From: Pseudomonas pisciculturae
Lineage (GTDB): Bacteria; Pseudomonadota; Gammaproteobacteria; Pseudomonadales; Pseudomonadaceae
Length of the DNA stretch: 64,000 nucleotides
NCBI RefSeq assembly: GCF_015461805.1
Contig: NZ_JACVZE010000002.1
Coordinates: 310,001-374,000 of the forward strand
Reading direction: 5' to 3'
Shown: positions 54,525 to 63,783 of the stretch, one piece after another
Layout: each line of letters starts with the position of its first letter
Position numbering within the stretch: the first letter of the stretch is position 1
Made by a program: the position numbers and the translations under genes
Notes under the pieces: generated by a model
Databases searched by the model: none
What the model was told of the DNA's origin: nothing
What the model saw: only the letters and a program-made list of their open reading frames with translations

Positions 54525-55704
54525 CGGGGCGCGTGCCCAGGCCCATGGCCTGACGGGCGAACCAGCGTTTGGCCGGCGGCAGCAAGTCCAGACCCAGCAG
54601 GCCCATATTGCGGCCCAGTGCGACCAACGGTTGGGCGCTGCCAAACAGGCGCGTGACCTGGTCGGAGAAGCCCACGGTCAGTTTCTGGTCCAGGCGTTGG
54701 CGCTCGCGGTAGCCCTGCAACGTCGCCAGGTCGCCCGGCACTTGAGGCCCTGCCAGTAACGCTTCGGCCAAGGCATTCGCATCGCGCAGGGACAGGTTGA
54801 AACCCTGCCCGGCAATCGGATGCAGGCTGTGGGCCGCATTGCCGAGAATGGCCAGGTGGGAACGCACTTGTTCTTCGGCTTCCACCAGGGTCAGCGGGTA
54901 CAGATGGCGGGCGCCGACTTGTTTGAGGGTGCCGAGGCGATAGCCGAACACGCCCTGCAATTCACTGAGAAAGGCACGCTCATCGAGGTTGGCCAGTCGC
55001 TGGGCGTCCATACCGATGCGCGTCCACACCAGCGCACAGCGGTTGTCGGGCAGCGGCAGCAGCGCCATCGGGCCCTCATCGGTGAAGCGCTCGAAGGCTT
55101 CGCCGTTGTGGGCTTCGCTTGGGGTGATATTGGCGATCAGCGCGCTCTGGTTATACGGCCGGGTTTTCACGCCGATGCCCAGTTGCTCACGCAGGCCGGA
55201 GCGGCCGCCGTCGGCCAGCACGGCGAGGTCGCATTCCAGGACGGTTTCATCGTTGAGGGTCAGGCGGTAGCCATCGGGCAACGGCTCCATGCGCGTGACT
55301 TCGGCTGGGCAACGCCAGCTGACCACGTCCTTGTCCAGCCCTTGCCACAGGCACTGGCCGAGCCAAGCGTTTTCCACCACGTAGCCCAGCGCCGGTACGC
55401 CCTCTTCCATGGCAGACAAGCGCGCAGTGGAAAAACGCCCCCGGTCCGACACATGAATCTGCTTGATCGGCTCGGCACGGCGAGAGATGTCTTGCCACAG
55501 ACCCAGGCGTTGATAGATCTGCTGGGCGCCGTACGACAACGCCGATGAACGCGCATCGTAGCTCGGCTGGTAGCTGTCGCCTGGGGCGAACGGCTCGATC
55601 AGCACGATCTTCCAGCCACGGGCCTTGGCCCCGGCCTGCAACGCCAGCGCCAGGCTGGCGCCCACCAGGCCGCCGCCGATAATGGCCAGGTTGACCCGAC
55701 TCAT
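54517..55704 (-). CDS. ubiH: 2-octaprenyl-6-methoxyphenol hydroxylase
   Basis: This 395-residue FAD monooxygenase of ubiquinone synthesis starts MSRVNLAIIGGGLVGASLALALQAGAK and has AVLADGGRSGLREQLGI and ILGNAAHSLHPIAGQGFNLSLRDANALAEALL. The ATG overlaps the pepP stop by four bases. pepP-ubiH is a conserved gammaproteobacterial pair. Confidence 0.93.
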   Translation of the reverse strand: MSRVNLAIIGGGLVGASLALALQAGAKARGWKIVLIEPFAPGDSYQPSYDARSSALSYGAQQIYQRLGLWQDISRRAEPIKQIHVSDRGRFSTARLSAMEEGVPALGYVVENAWLGQCLWQGLDKDVVSWRCPAEVTRMEPLPDGYRLTLNDETVLECDLAVLADGGRSGLREQLGIGVKTRPYNQSALIANITPSEAHNGEAFERFTDEGPMALLPLPDNRCALVWTRIGMDAQRLANLDERAFLSELQGVFGYRLGTLKQVGARHLYPLTLVEAEEQVRSHLAILGNAAHSLHPIAGQGFNLSLRDANALAEALLAGPQVPGDLATLQGYRERQRLDQKLTVGFSDQVTRLFGSAQPLVALGRNMGLLGLDLLPPAKRWFARQAMGLGTRPDA

Positions 55705-57023
55705 CGGGCCGCCGCCATCAGCGCTTCGATCTCGGCGACCGTCTTGGGCACGCCACCGGTCAGGATTTCACAGCCTTGCTTGGTCACTACCACGTCGTCC
55801 TCGATGCGCACGCCAATGCCACGCCACTTCTTTGCCACGGTCTGGTTGTCCGGCGCGATGTAGATGCCCGGCTCCACGGTCAAGGCCATGCCAACTTCCA
55901 GCACACGCCATTCACCGCCCACCTTGTACTCGCCCACGTCATGCACATCCATGCCCAGCCAGTGGCCGGCGCGGTGCATGTAGAAGGCTTTGTAGGCTTC
56001 GCTGGCGATCAACTCGTCGACGTCACCTTGCAGCAAGCCCAGCTTTACCAACCCGGCGGTGATGACTTGCACCGTCGCTTCGTGGGCCTGGTTCCAATGC
56101 TTGTCCGGGGCGATCTGGGCAAAGGCGGCTTCCTGGGAGGCCAGCACAATGTCGTAGATCGCCTTTTGTTCCGGCGAAAACGTGCCGTTGACCGGCCAGG
56201 TACGGGTGATGTCGCTGGCGTAGCAGTCGATCTCGCAACCGGCGTCGATCAGCACCAGGTCGCCATCCTTGAGCACGGCGTCATTCTGCTGGTAATGCAG
56301 GATGCAGCTGTTGCGCCCGGCGGCGACGATGGAGCCATAGGCCGGCATCTTCGCGCCGCCCTTGCGAAATTCGTAATCGAGCTCGGCTTCGAGGCTGAAC
56401 TCATGCAACCCGGCGCGACTGGCCTGCATCGCCCGCACATGAGCTGCGCAAGAAATGCGTGCCGCTTCGCGCATCACCTTCACTTCTGCCGCCGATTTAT
56501 ACAGGCGCATGTCGTGAAGCAGATGATCCAGGGCAACGAATTCGTTCGGCGGCTGGGCGCCGAGGTGCGCTTTAGAGCGGATCACGTTGATCCACTCCAT
56601 CAGGTGGCGGTCGAATTCGGCATTGCTGCCCATGGCCGAATACACCCGGTCACGGCCTTCGATCAGGCCGGGCAGGATGTCGTCGATATCGGTAATGGGG
56701 AACGCGTCGTCGGCGCCAAAGTCGCGGATCGCGCCTTCGGTGCCGGCGCGCAGGCCGTCCCACAGTTCGCGTTCGGCGTTGCGTTCGCGGCAAAACAGCA
56801 CGTACTCGCCATGCAGGCGACCGGGCATCAGCACGATCACCGCTTCAGGCTCGGGAAAGCCGCTCAGGTACTGGAAGTCGCTGTCCTGGCGGTACACGTG
56901 CTCGACATCACGGTTGCGGATCGCCACGGCGGCGGCCGGCAGGATCGCGATGCTGTTGGGTTCCATCTGCGCCATGAGCGCCTTGCGGCGCCGGGTGTAT
57001 TCCGCTCGGGGGATATGAATCAT
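55701..57023 (-). CDS. pepP: Xaa-Pro aminopeptidase
   Basis: This 440-residue M24B metallopeptidase removes residues before proline. The metal ligands are the Asp pair in LIDAGCEIDCYASDITRTWP, His in HRAGHWLGMDVHDVG, Glu in LTVEPGIYI and Glu in GVRIEDDVVVT. The N-terminal Creatinase_N domain (about 1-170) is intact. It starts 20 bases after the YgfB-type gene and shares its transcript with ubiH. Confidence 0.95.
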   Translation of the reverse strand: MIHIPRAEYTRRRKALMAQMEPNSIAILPAAAVAIRNRDVEHVYRQDSDFQYLSGFPEPEAVIVLMPGRLHGEYVLFCRERNAERELWDGLRAGTEGAIRDFGADDAFPITDIDDILPGLIEGRDRVYSAMGSNAEFDRHLMEWINVIRSKAHLGAQPPNEFVALDHLLHDMRLYKSAAEVKVMREAARISCAAHVRAMQASRAGLHEFSLEAELDYEFRKGGAKMPAYGSIVAAGRNSCILHYQQNDAVLKDGDLVLIDAGCEIDCYASDITRTWPVNGTFSPEQKAIYDIVLASQEAAFAQIAPDKHWNQAHEATVQVITAGLVKLGLLQGDVDELIASEAYKAFYMHRAGHWLGMDVHDVGEYKVGGEWRVLEVGMALTVEPGIYIAPDNQTVAKKWRGIGVRIEDDVVVTKQGCEILTGGVPKTVAEIEALMAAAR

Positions 57024-57043
57024 GGGCAGATGGGCTTCCTTTC

Positions 57044-57601
57044 TTAGTGCAGCGACGGCTTGGTTGCAGCAGGTTCAGCGGACTTTTTGGTCTCGGTGAA
57101 CAGTAGCAGCGGCGCAACGCGCAGGTATTCCATCACTTCCATGTAGTCGCCTTCGCCGTCTTCAGACTCTTCCAGGGCGTCTTGCACTTGGGAGATCGCC
57201 GCCAGGTCTTGCAGCACTTCCTTGGCGTCGGTGCTCAGGTCCAGGCCGCCGGCGTTCACGCCGAAACCGTGAAGGAAGCCTTGGCACCATTGGCCCAGGG
57301 CGGCAGCACGGTCGGCGAGCGGCGCGTCGTCGGTGGGCAACAGCAGGACGACGGTAACGTCATCACCGGTCAACTCGCCCTTGACCATTTCCTGCAGGCC
57401 AATCAGCGCGTTGCGCACGTTGTCGGTCGGCTCGGTTTCCAGCAGCTCGGCCACATCGGCCAGCCAGTTGTCGGCATCAAAGCCAACGCCGGTGCAGCTG
57501 CGGCCCAACAACACGCCATGCAATTCAGCAGGCGAGCAAGGATGGCCGCTGGTGCTCAGCAGTTTGGAGAAAGCGTCGTACGGGGAGTTCTGAATAGGCA
57601 T
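57044..57601 (-). CDS. UPF0149/YgfB-family protein
   Basis: The 185 residues match UPF0149/Ygf[42 protein letters not shown] and [37 protein letters not shown], with an acidic stretch ([17 protein letters not shown]). In P. aeruginosa a YgfB homologue affects beta-lactam resistance through ampDh3; the general role is unclear. It is the first gene of the ygfB-pepP-ubiH-DUF4442-ubiI run and diverges from the zapA pair. Confidence 0.9.
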   Translation of the reverse strand: MPIQNSPYDAFSKLLSTSGHPCSPAELHGVLLGRSCTGVGFDADNWLADVAELLETEPTDNVRNALIGLQEMVKGELTGDDVTVVLLLPTDDAPLADRAAALGQWCQGFLHGFGVNAGGLDLSTDAKEVLQDLAAISQVQDALEESEDGEGDYMEVMEYLRVAPLLLFTETKKSAEPAATKPSLH

Positions 57602-57740
57602 GGTGAGCTAGGCGCCAGACGGCGCAATGTCTAGAATGGAGCGCTGTATCCTAGCACCGGCAGACGTACCAAGACTATCAAGGGCGTCAGATCGTTTATC
57701 CTGCAGTTGCCATTCATCAGACAAAATCCAGTGGAACCCA

Positions 57741-57950
57741 ATGGAAGACACCGACCTGCAAGCGCTGATGGCCAGACTCGAATTGCTAATTACTCGGGTC
57801 GAGCAACTTAAGAGTCAAAACGGACTCCTACTAGCTCAGGAAAAGACCTGGCGCGAGGAACGCGCTCACCTCATTGAAAAAAACGAAATCGCCCGGCGTA
57901 AGGTCGAATCGATGATTTCGCGCCTGAAGGCCCTGGAGCAAGACTCATGA
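57741..57950 (+). CDS. TIGR02449-type small coiled-coil protein
   Basis: This 69-residue, almost fully coiled-coil protein reads MEDTDLQALMARLELLITRVEQLKSQNGLLLAQEKTWREERAHLIEKNEIARRKVESMISRLKAL. Heptad leucines run throughout. Its stop overlaps the zapA start (ATGA), so the two are translated together. It resembles ZapB in size and shape, and a role as ZapA partner in Z-ring function is an inference. ATG at 57741; the frame is open to 57627. Confidence 0.85.
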   Translation: MEDTDLQALMARLELLITRVEQLKSQNGLLLAQEKTWREERAHLIEKNEIARRKVESMISRLKALEQDS

Positions 57951-58264
57951 GTTCAAGCAATAGCGTCACCGTGCAGATTCTCGACAAAGAATATTCGATC
58001 ATCTGCCCCCAGGAAGAGCGCAACAACCTGGTGAGCGCCGCCCGTTACCTGGATGGCAAGATGCGTGAAATCCGCAGCAGCGGCAAAGTCATCGGCGCCG
58101 ACCGTATCGCCGTGATGGCCGCGCTGAATATCACCCACGACCTGCTGCATAAGCAGGAGCGCCCTGACGTACAGGCCAGCGGCTCGACGCGCGAGCAGGT
58201 ACGCGACCTGCTGGAGCGTGTTGATCTGGTGCTTTCCAGCGATTCGGACGCACCCAAGGGCTGA
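57947..58264 (+). CDS. zapA: Cell division protein ZapA
   Basis: The 105-residue FtsZ-ring stabiliser starts MSSSNSVTVQILDKEYSIICPQEERNNLVSAARYLDGKMREIRSSGKVIGADRIAVMAALNITHDLL, with a C-terminal coiled coil (about 70-98). It cross-links FtsZ filaments. It is followed by 6S RNA and fau, the conserved gammaproteobacterial order. Confidence 0.94.
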   Translation: MSSSNSVTVQILDKEYSIICPQEERNNLVSAARYLDGKMREIRSSGKVIGADRIAVMAALNITHDLLHKQERPDVQASGSTREQVRDLLERVDLVLSSDSDAPKG

Positions 58265-58295
58265 TTGCCGTGAGTGTTTAAGGTATACTCGCCCC

Positions 58296-58474
58296 ACTCC
58301 CTGGCGTGCTTGCCAGTCGGCGATGTCCCGGAGCCGATTCGCACTACCCTGGAAGTTGCACGTTGGGCTGGTGTGCATGTCCGCTAGACGGAAAGCCTTA
58401 AAGCCTACTGCTTCTTCCACCTTGAACTTTCGGGTTCAAGGGCTTAGTCGACAGCGGTTCTGTCGGGGAGCCTG
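58296..58474 (+). ncRNA. ssrS: 6S RNA
   Basis: It lies between zapA and fau, the diagnostic position in Gammaproteobacteria. A -10 TATACT (58284-58289) places the start near 58296. The ends pair (CTCCC near 58298 with GGGAG near 58466), and an inner TCGGC/GCCGA hairpin and a large open centre fit the 6S rod with a promoter-like bubble that binds sigma-70 RNA polymerase. Ends are approximate. Confidence 0.88.
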
Positions 58475-58487
58475 AATTCCCAAACTC

Positions 58488-58516
58488 AATGCCAGTCTTC
58501 GGACTGGCATTGTTTT
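58488..58516 (+). terminator. Rho-independent terminator after 6S RNA
   Basis: AATGCCAGTC/GACTGGCATT (10-base stem) with a TTCG tetraloop and GTTTTA. It lies just before fau, so part of the 6S transcript probably reads through into fau. Confidence 0.88.
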
Positions 58517-58530
58517 ATGAGCCGAAAACC

Positions 58531-59145
58531 ATGACCGAACCTGCGCCGCTTTCCCGTCCGCAACTTCGACGCATGTTGCGCAAGGCCCGACGCGCACTCA
58601 CACCTTGCGCGCAACGCAAGGCCGCTGTCGGCCTGTATCGGCAACTGGCACAGCACCCGCTGTTTCGCCGGGCCAAACATATTTCCCTGTATCTACCGAC
58701 GGACGGTGAAATCGATCCGCGCTTGCTGCTGCGCGCTGCCCAGCGCCGGGGCAAGGCCACTTACCTGCCGGTGCTGAGCGCCTGGCCACGCACGAAGATG
58801 GTGTTTCAGCGCGTACGCCCTGGGGAAAAGCTGAGGCCCAATCGGTTTCGCATTCTTGAACCACGGGTAAATATCAGCCGGCAACGCAAGGTCTGGGCGC
58901 TGGACCTGGTATTGCTGCCATTGGTGGGCTTCGATGAGACGGGTGGGCGCCTGGGAATGGGCGGCGGCTTCTATGATCGCAGCCTCGCCTATTTAGCCCG
59001 CCGCCAGAGCTGGCGCAAGCCGACGTTGCTGGGCCTGGCCCATGAGTGTCAGAAGGTCGATCGACTGGTGCAAGCGAGTTGGGATGTGCCGTTGGCAGGC
59101 ACCGTCACTGACAAGCAGTGGTATATCGCACAGACGCCGCAGTAA
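58531..59145 (+). CDS. fau: 5-formyltetrahydrofolate cyclo-ligase
   Basis: This 204-residue enzyme converts 5-formyl-THF to methenyl-THF with ATP (also called YgfA). It has an N-terminal helix MTEPAPLSRPQLRRMLRKARRAL, LYLPTDGEIDPRLLLRAAQRRGKATYLPVL and the ATP/Mg loop GGRLGMGGGFYDRSLAYL. The start at 58531 has only a weak purine tract. It is co-transcribed with 6S RNA in other bacteria. Confidence 0.93.
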   Translation: MTEPAPLSRPQLRRMLRKARRALTPCAQRKAAVGLYRQLAQHPLFRRAKHISLYLPTDGEIDPRLLLRAAQRRGKATYLPVLSAWPRTKMVFQRVRPGEKLRPNRFRILEPRVNISRQRKVWALDLVLLPLVGFDETGGRLGMGGGFYDRSLAYLARRQSWRKPTLLGLAHECQKVDRLVQASWDVPLAGTVTDKQWYIAQTPQ

Positions 59146-59167
59146 AAAGCGGCGTCTTGGGGAAGGG

Positions 59168-59317
59168 TTAACGCTTGAACGGTTGCGGCTGTTGCTGAGT
59201 CAGTTCGACGGGAGCATCGGTCTTGTTCGACCACAAGCTTTGCGCATACCCGGTGGTCACGACGCCCAGACCAAACAAAATAACCAAAATCCATAGTAAA
59301 TCCGGTTTACGTTGCAT
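59168..59317 (-). CDS. Small single-pass membrane protein (49 residues)
   Basis: This short frame starts MQRKPDLLWILVILFGLGVV and continues TTGYAQSLWSNKTDAPVELTQQQPQPFKR. A single hydrophobic helix (about 8-22) and a polar, Gln/Pro-rich tail suggest a tail exposed to the periplasm. GGGGGG lies 5 bases before the ATG, a plausible ribosome site. It is convergent with fau. I do not recognise a named family, and coding status is inferred from the clean start and site. Confidence 0.7.
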   Translation of the reverse strand: MQRKPDLLWILVILFGLGVVTTGYAQSLWSNKTDAPVELTQQQPQPFKR

Positions 59318-59512
59318 CGATTGCCCCCCTTCAGGCACCTCGTACACGATGACAACAACGTTCCAAAGTAGTCCGTTGTAGCTGCGTCAAGCTTTAAAAG
59401 CCGGCATTCTGCGGTAACGTGAACCAACACGCAAACCTTGGCGCCAACCGACTGTCGGTTTGTCATTAAATTGCCAGACAACTTGCCCAATGCCTTTTTC
59501 AGGAGCGCAAAA

Positions 59513-59962
59513 ATGGCCTATTGGCTGATGAAATCCGAGCCCGACGAACTCTCCATCAAGGGCCTCGAAAAGCTTGGCGAAGCTCGCTGGGACGGGGTTC
59601 GCAATTACCAGGCGCGCAACTTTTTACGTGCCATGGCAGAAGGCGACGAATTCTTCTTCTACCACTCCAGTTGCCCAGAGCCGGGTATTGCTGGCATCGC
59701 AAAGATCATCAAGGCGGCTTACCCCGACCCCACGGCCCTGGAACCTGAAAGCCACTATTTCGACGCCAAGGCCAGCACGGAGAAAAACCCGTGGAGTGCG
59801 ATTGATGTAGCGCACGTCAAAACCTTTCCCAAGGTGCTGGGCCTGGGCTACTTGAAGCAACAAGCGGCGCTGGCCGAATTGCCCCTGGTGCAAAAGGGCA
59901 GCCGGCTGTCCGTGATGCCGGTGACCGCCGAGCAATGGGCGGCGATCATCGGGTTGCTTTGA
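59513..59962 (+). CDS. EVE-domain protein
   Basis: The 149-residue single EVE (PUA-like) domain protein begins MAYWLMKSEPDELSIKGLEKLGEARWDGVRNYQARNFLRAMAEGDEFFFYHSS, then GIAGIAKIIKAAYPDPTA and VDVAHVKTFPK-like blocks. EVE domains bind modified bases in DNA or RNA. A strong AGGAG site lies 7 bases upstream of 59513, deciding the start. The next gene is on the other strand. Confidence 0.93.
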   Translation: MAYWLMKSEPDELSIKGLEKLGEARWDGVRNYQARNFLRAMAEGDEFFFYHSSCPEPGIAGIAKIIKAAYPDPTALEPESHYFDAKASTEKNPWSAIDVAHVKTFPKVLGLGYLKQQAALAELPLVQKGSRLSVMPVTAEQWAAIIGLL

Positions 59963-59966
59963 CGGA

Positions 59967-60374
59967 TTACTGGATGATCAGGTTGTTGAACAACAGGTCT
60001 TCCACTACCGGTTTGCCGGTTTCGTCGTTCATCACTTGCTGGGTCTGCTTCAAGGCTTCCTGGCGCAGTTTCTCTTTGCCTTCGACGGTGCTCATCGTCT
60101 CGTTGGTCTGCTGGGTGAACAGCGCCACCAACTGGTTACGAATCAAGGCGTCGTTGGCTTTAACGGCCGCGGCGGCTTCGGTGCCGGTTACGCGCAGGGC
60201 GATATCGGCCTTGAACACCTTGAGTTTCGCGGTGCCGTCCAGGCCATAGTTACCCACGAACGGCGGGCTGAGGCTGATGTAGCTGATCTTCGGCGCCTCG
60301 CCTTCTTTGGCTTCTTCGGCCTGGGCTGCCATCGGCAACGTCAGGGCCAGCATCAACAAGATCCACGCTTTCAC
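59967..60374 (-). CDS. FliL-like periplasmic protein
   Basis: This 135-residue protein has a cleavable signal peptide (MKAWILLMLALTLPMAAQA) and then AEEAKEGEAPKISYISLSPPFVGNYGLDGTAKLKVFKADIALRV, with a FliL-like C-terminal part (LFTQQTNETMSTVEGKEKLRQEALKQTQQVMNDETGKPVVEDLLFNNLIIQ). Flagellar FliL is membrane-anchored; this copy seems soluble and sits away from flagellar genes. The function is therefore uncertain. Confidence 0.82.
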   Translation of the reverse strand: MKAWILLMLALTLPMAAQAEEAKEGEAPKISYISLSPPFVGNYGLDGTAKLKVFKADIALRVTGTEAAAAVKANDALIRNQLVALFTQQTNETMSTVEGKEKLRQEALKQTQQVMNDETGKPVVEDLLFNNLIIQ

Positions 60375-60523
60375 AGTTCATTCCTCAAATTCGGTGGCCA
60401 GTAGCATAACGCTAGCAAGGCTGAGCACAAGCTTATGGCGACTTATCAGGCCGGGGCATGCTCGTTGACCCACCCGCTTACCCTCCTACACTTATCGGCC
60501 ATGACACCAAAAGGAATAGCCCG

Positions 60524-61501
60524 ATGAAAGCTGTGCTGTGCAAAGCCTTCGGCCCCGCCGAAACCCTGGTGCTGGAAGAAATCGAGCGCCCGGCGATCAA
60601 GAAGAACGAAATCCTGTTGGACGTGCATGCCGCTGGGGTCAATTTCCCGGACACCTTGATCATCGAGGGCAAGTACCAGTTCAAGCCGCCCTTCCCGTTC
60701 TCGCCCGGCGGCGAGGCGGCCGGTGTGGTCAGTGAAGTAGGTGAAAAGGTCAGCCACTTGAAAGTCGGCGACCGGGTCATGGCGCTGACTGGCTGGGGTA
60801 GTTTTGCCGAGCAAGTCGCGGTGCCGGGCTATAACGTGCTGCCGATCCCGCCCAGCATGGGCTTCAACACCGCCGCCGCCTTCAGCATGACCTACGGCAC
60901 CTCCATGCATGCCCTCAAGCAACGCGCCAACCTGCAACCGGGCGAAACCCTGCTGGTACTCGGCGCCTCCGGTGGCGTGGGCCTGGCTGCGGTGGAAATC
61001 GGCAAGGCCATGGGCGCCCGAGTGATCGCAGCAGCCAGCAGCGCCGACAAACTCGCGGTGGCCAAGGCCGCCGGCGCCGATGAGTTGATCAATTACAGCG
61101 AAACCAACCTGAAGGACGAGATCAAACGACTCACCGACGGCAACGGCGCCGATGTGATCTACGACCCGGTGGGCGGCGACCTGTTTGACCAGGCTATCCG
61201 CAGCATTGCCTGGAATGGCCGCTTACTGGTGGTGGGCTTTGCCAGTGGGCGCATCCCTGAGCTGCCGGTGAACCTGGCGCTGCTAAAGGGCGCGGCGGTG
61301 GTCGGGGTGTTCTGGGGCTCGTTTGCCCAGCGCCAGCCGCAGGATAATGCGGCGAATTTCCAGCAGTTGTTTGGATGGTACGGCGAGGGCAAGTTGAAGC
61401 CGTTGGTGTCGCAGGTGTACCCGCTGGAGCAGGCCGCGCAGGCGATCAATGACCTTGGGCAGCGTCGGGCGGTGGGCAAGGTGGTGGTTCAAACCCGCTA
61501 A
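60524..61501 (+). CDS. NADPH:quinone oxidoreductase (zinc-independent MDR)
   Basis: The 325-residue medium-chain reductase has the GroES-like N-terminal domain (MKAVLCKAFGPAETLVLEEIERPAIKKNEILLDVHAAGVNFPDTLI) and the Rossmann loop LVLGASGGVGLAAVEIGKAMGARVIAAASS. Zinc cysteines are absent, as in QOR-type enzymes. It would reduce quinones or alpha,beta-unsaturated carbonyls with NADPH. Start set at 60524; upstream in-frame codons overlap the promoter region. Confidence 0.9.
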   Translation: MKAVLCKAFGPAETLVLEEIERPAIKKNEILLDVHAAGVNFPDTLIIEGKYQFKPPFPFSPGGEAAGVVSEVGEKVSHLKVGDRVMALTGWGSFAEQVAVPGYNVLPIPPSMGFNTAAAFSMTYGTSMHALKQRANLQPGETLLVLGASGGVGLAAVEIGKAMGARVIAAASSADKLAVAKAAGADELINYSETNLKDEIKRLTDGNGADVIYDPVGGDLFDQAIRSIAWNGRLLVVGFASGRIPELPVNLALLKGAAVVGVFWGSFAQRQPQDNAANFQQLFGWYGEGKLKPLVSQVYPLEQAAQAINDLGQRRAVGKVVVQTR

Positions 61502-61521
61502 CAGACCTGGAATGCAATCCT

Positions 61522-61610
61522 TGTGGGAGCTGGCTTGCCTGCGATAGCGGCGGGTCAGCCACCACATGTGCAACTGATAGACCGCCATCACAGGCAAGCC
61601 AGCTCCCACA
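61522..61610. repeat. REPIN, GGAGCTGGCTTGCC subtype
   Basis: Inverted REP pair, both arms GGAGCTGGCTTGCC and complement, between the quinone oxidoreductase gene and glpT. Confidence 0.9.
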
Positions 61611-61664
61611 TTAGATGCTCAGTGGCCTTAAGACCTCATCCCGACCCACACTTACCCATTCGCG

Positions 61665-61744
61665 ACATGTTCGTAAGAGAACATGCACTTGCTCTCATTT
61701 CCTGTGTTTGCAGATAAGAGGCGATGCTATTTTCGGTAACGAAA
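61665..61744. promoter_or_regulatory. Two candidate GlpR operators upstream of glpT
   Basis: A perfect inverted repeat CATGTTC-N6-GAACATG (61666-61685) and TTTCG-GTAA-CGAAA (61731-61744) lie 108 and 49 bases before glpT. The first resembles E. coli GlpR sites (ATGTTCGATAACGAACAT type) and the second resembles pseudomonad GlpR sites (TTTTCGTATACGAAAA type). Confidence 0.55.
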
Positions 61745-61792
61745 CTGTAACATTCGCATCCGCAGTCAAAACAAGAAATCTGGAGCTCTTGA

Positions 61793-63130
61793 ATGTTTGC
61801 TTTCTTTCGTCCTGCCGCACATCAGGCGCCCCTGCCTGAAGAAAAAATAGACAGCACCTACCGACGCCTGCGCTGGCAGATCTTCGCGGGTATTTTCTTC
61901 GGTTACGCCGGTTACTACCTGCTGCGCAAAAACTTCTCCCTGGCCATGCCCTACTTGATCGACGAGGGTTACACCCGCGGCGAGCTGGGCCTGGCAATGT
62001 CGGCCATCGCCATCGCCTACGGCTTGTCCAAGTTCCTCATGGGGCTGGTGTCCGACCGCTCTAACCCACGCTACTTCCTGCCCTTTGGCCTGCTGGTTTC
62101 AGCCGGAGTGATGTTCATTTTCGGTTTCGCACCTTGGGCAACCTCCAGCGTGACCATGATGTTCATTTTGCTGTTCATCAACGGCTGGGCGCAGGGCATG
62201 GGCTGGCCGCCAAGTGGGCGGACCATGGTGCACTGGTGGTCGCAGAAAGAACGCGGCGGCGTGGTATCGGTGTGGAACGTGGCGCACAACGTCGGCGGCG
62301 GCCTGATCGGCCCGCTGTTCCTGCTGGGCATGGCCTGGTTCAACGACTGGCATGCGGCGTTTTACGTACCGGCCACCGTGGCCTTGGCAGTGGCGGCATT
62401 CGCCTTCATCACCATGCGCGACACCCCGCAATCGGTAGGCCTGCCGCCTATCGAGAAGTACAAGAACGACTACCCGGAAGGCTACGACGCCAGCCACGAA
62501 GATGAATTCAGCGCCAAGGAAATCTTCGTCAAGTACGTGCTGCGCAACAAAATGCTGTGGTACATCGCCTTTGCCAACGTGTTCGTCTACCTGCTGCGCT
62601 ACGGCGTGCTGGACTGGGCGCCCACCTACTTGAAAGAAGCCAAGCACTTCACGGTCGATAAATCGTCCTGGGCGTACTTCTTCTACGAGTGGGCCGGCAT
62701 TCCGGGCACGCTGCTGTGCGGCTGGATGTCGGACAAGATCTTCCGAGGCAATCGCGGCCTGACCGGCATCGTGTTTATGGCATTGGTGACCGTGGCGACC
62801 CTGGTGTACTGGCTCAACCCGCCGGGGAACCCGATGGTCGACATGATCGCGCTGGTGTCGATTGGCTTCCTGATCTACGGCCCAGTGATGCTGATCGGCC
62901 TGCAGGCGCTGGAATTGGCACCGAAAAAAGCCGCCGGTACGGCTGCGGGCTTTACCGGCCTGTTTGGCTACCTCGGCGGTTCGGTCGCGGCGAGTGCAGC
63001 CATGGGCTACACCGTGGACCATTTCGGCTGGGACGGTGGTTTTGTGCTGCTGATCGGCGCCTGCGTGCTGGCGATCGCGTTCCTGATCCCAACGCTGTGG
63101 CACACCAACAGCGTCAGCTCGGCGCGTTAA
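61793..63130 (+). CDS. glpT: Glycerol-3-phosphate transporter (MFS, antiport with phosphate)
   Basis: This 445-residue inner-membrane antiporter with 12 predicted helices is of the OPA family. Its signature includes [33 protein letters not shown] near the start, then [17 protein letters not shown] and [25 protein letters not shown]. It imports glycerol 3-phosphate in exchange for phosphate. The last four bases overlap the stop of the convergent ChaC gene. Candidate GlpR sites lie upstream. Confidence 0.94.
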   Translation: MFAFFRPAAHQAPLPEEKIDSTYRRLRWQIFAGIFFGYAGYYLLRKNFSLAMPYLIDEGYTRGELGLAMSAIAIAYGLSKFLMGLVSDRSNPRYFLPFGLLVSAGVMFIFGFAPWATSSVTMMFILLFINGWAQGMGWPPSGRTMVHWWSQKERGGVVSVWNVAHNVGGGLIGPLFLLGMAWFNDWHAAFYVPATVALAVAAFAFITMRDTPQSVGLPPIEKYKNDYPEGYDASHEDEFSAKEIFVKYVLRNKMLWYIAFANVFVYLLRYGVLDWAPTYLKEAKHFTVDKSSWAYFFYEWAGIPGTLLCGWMSDKIFRGNRGLTGIVFMALVTVATLVYWLNPPGNPMVDMIALVSIGFLIYGPVMLIGLQALELAPKKAAGTAAGFTGLFGYLGGSVAASAAMGYTVDHFGWDGGFVLLIGACVLAIAFLIPTLWHTNSVSSAR

Positions 63131-63783
63131 TCGCCGCCTGAACAGCCCTTCGCACAACGCTTGAGCCGCGCCTCCAGGTTTTTATCTGGCATGGCGTGGC
63201 TACGCAGGGCGTTGACGGTCTGCTCGACATAATCGCGAGTAGTGCCGTAACGCCCGCAAGCGCTTTGCAGCACGTGATTCAACACTTGATCGGGCAGGTT
63301 CCCTGCATAACTGGGCAAGTGCCGCTCCAACACAAACCCCAACGCCTGCACCTGGGTGCCATCTTCAAGACGGCAGCTGAGCCAGTGTGGCCGGTAGGAG
63401 GGATAAGGCATTTCGCGGCACCACAGTGCGTACAGCGAAGCTTCCAGTTGATCCTCCGGCAAGCGGTAGGCAAATCCGCTGCACGAGCCCCCGCGATCCA
63501 GGCCAAACACCAGGCCCGGCAGTTCTGGCGTGCCCCTATGCTCGTGAGACCACAGATACAGCCCCCGGTGATAACCGTGAACCCGTGCCCGCACGCGCTC
63601 GGTGGACGAACATTCGGGGCGCCAGATCAGCGATCCATACGCAAACAGCCACACCGGCCCACCCTTGTGCCGGCCCATGGTGGCCTGCATCGAGCTCATC
63701 AATTGTTCGTGAGTGAGTTGCGGCCCGAGGTCGAGTCGCGGAGGGTAAGCCAACTGCATAAGATCGGATTCAATGGCGGTCAT
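63127..63783 (-). CDS. Glutathione-specific gamma-glutamylcyclotransferase (ChaC type)
   Basis: The 218-residue protein has the YGSL motif ([14 protein letters not shown], near 45), [37 protein letters not shown] with the conserved Glu, and a C-terminal [17 protein letters not shown] block. ChaC enzymes split glutathione to 5-oxoproline and Cys-Gly. A purine-rich AGGAG lies 16 bases before the ATG at 63783, a longer spacing than usual. It overlaps the glpT stop by four bases, tail to tail. Confidence 0.88.
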   Translation of the reverse strand: MTAIESDLMQLAYPPRLDLGPQLTHEQLMSSMQATMGRHKGGPVWLFAYGSLIWRPECSSTERVRARVHGYHRGLYLWSHEHRGTPELPGLVFGLDRGGSCSGFAYRLPEDQLEASLYALWCREMPYPSYRPHWLSCRLEDGTQVQALGFVLERHLPSYAGNLPDQVLNHVLQSACGRYGTTRDYVEQTVNALRSHAMPDKNLEARLKRCAKGCSGGD

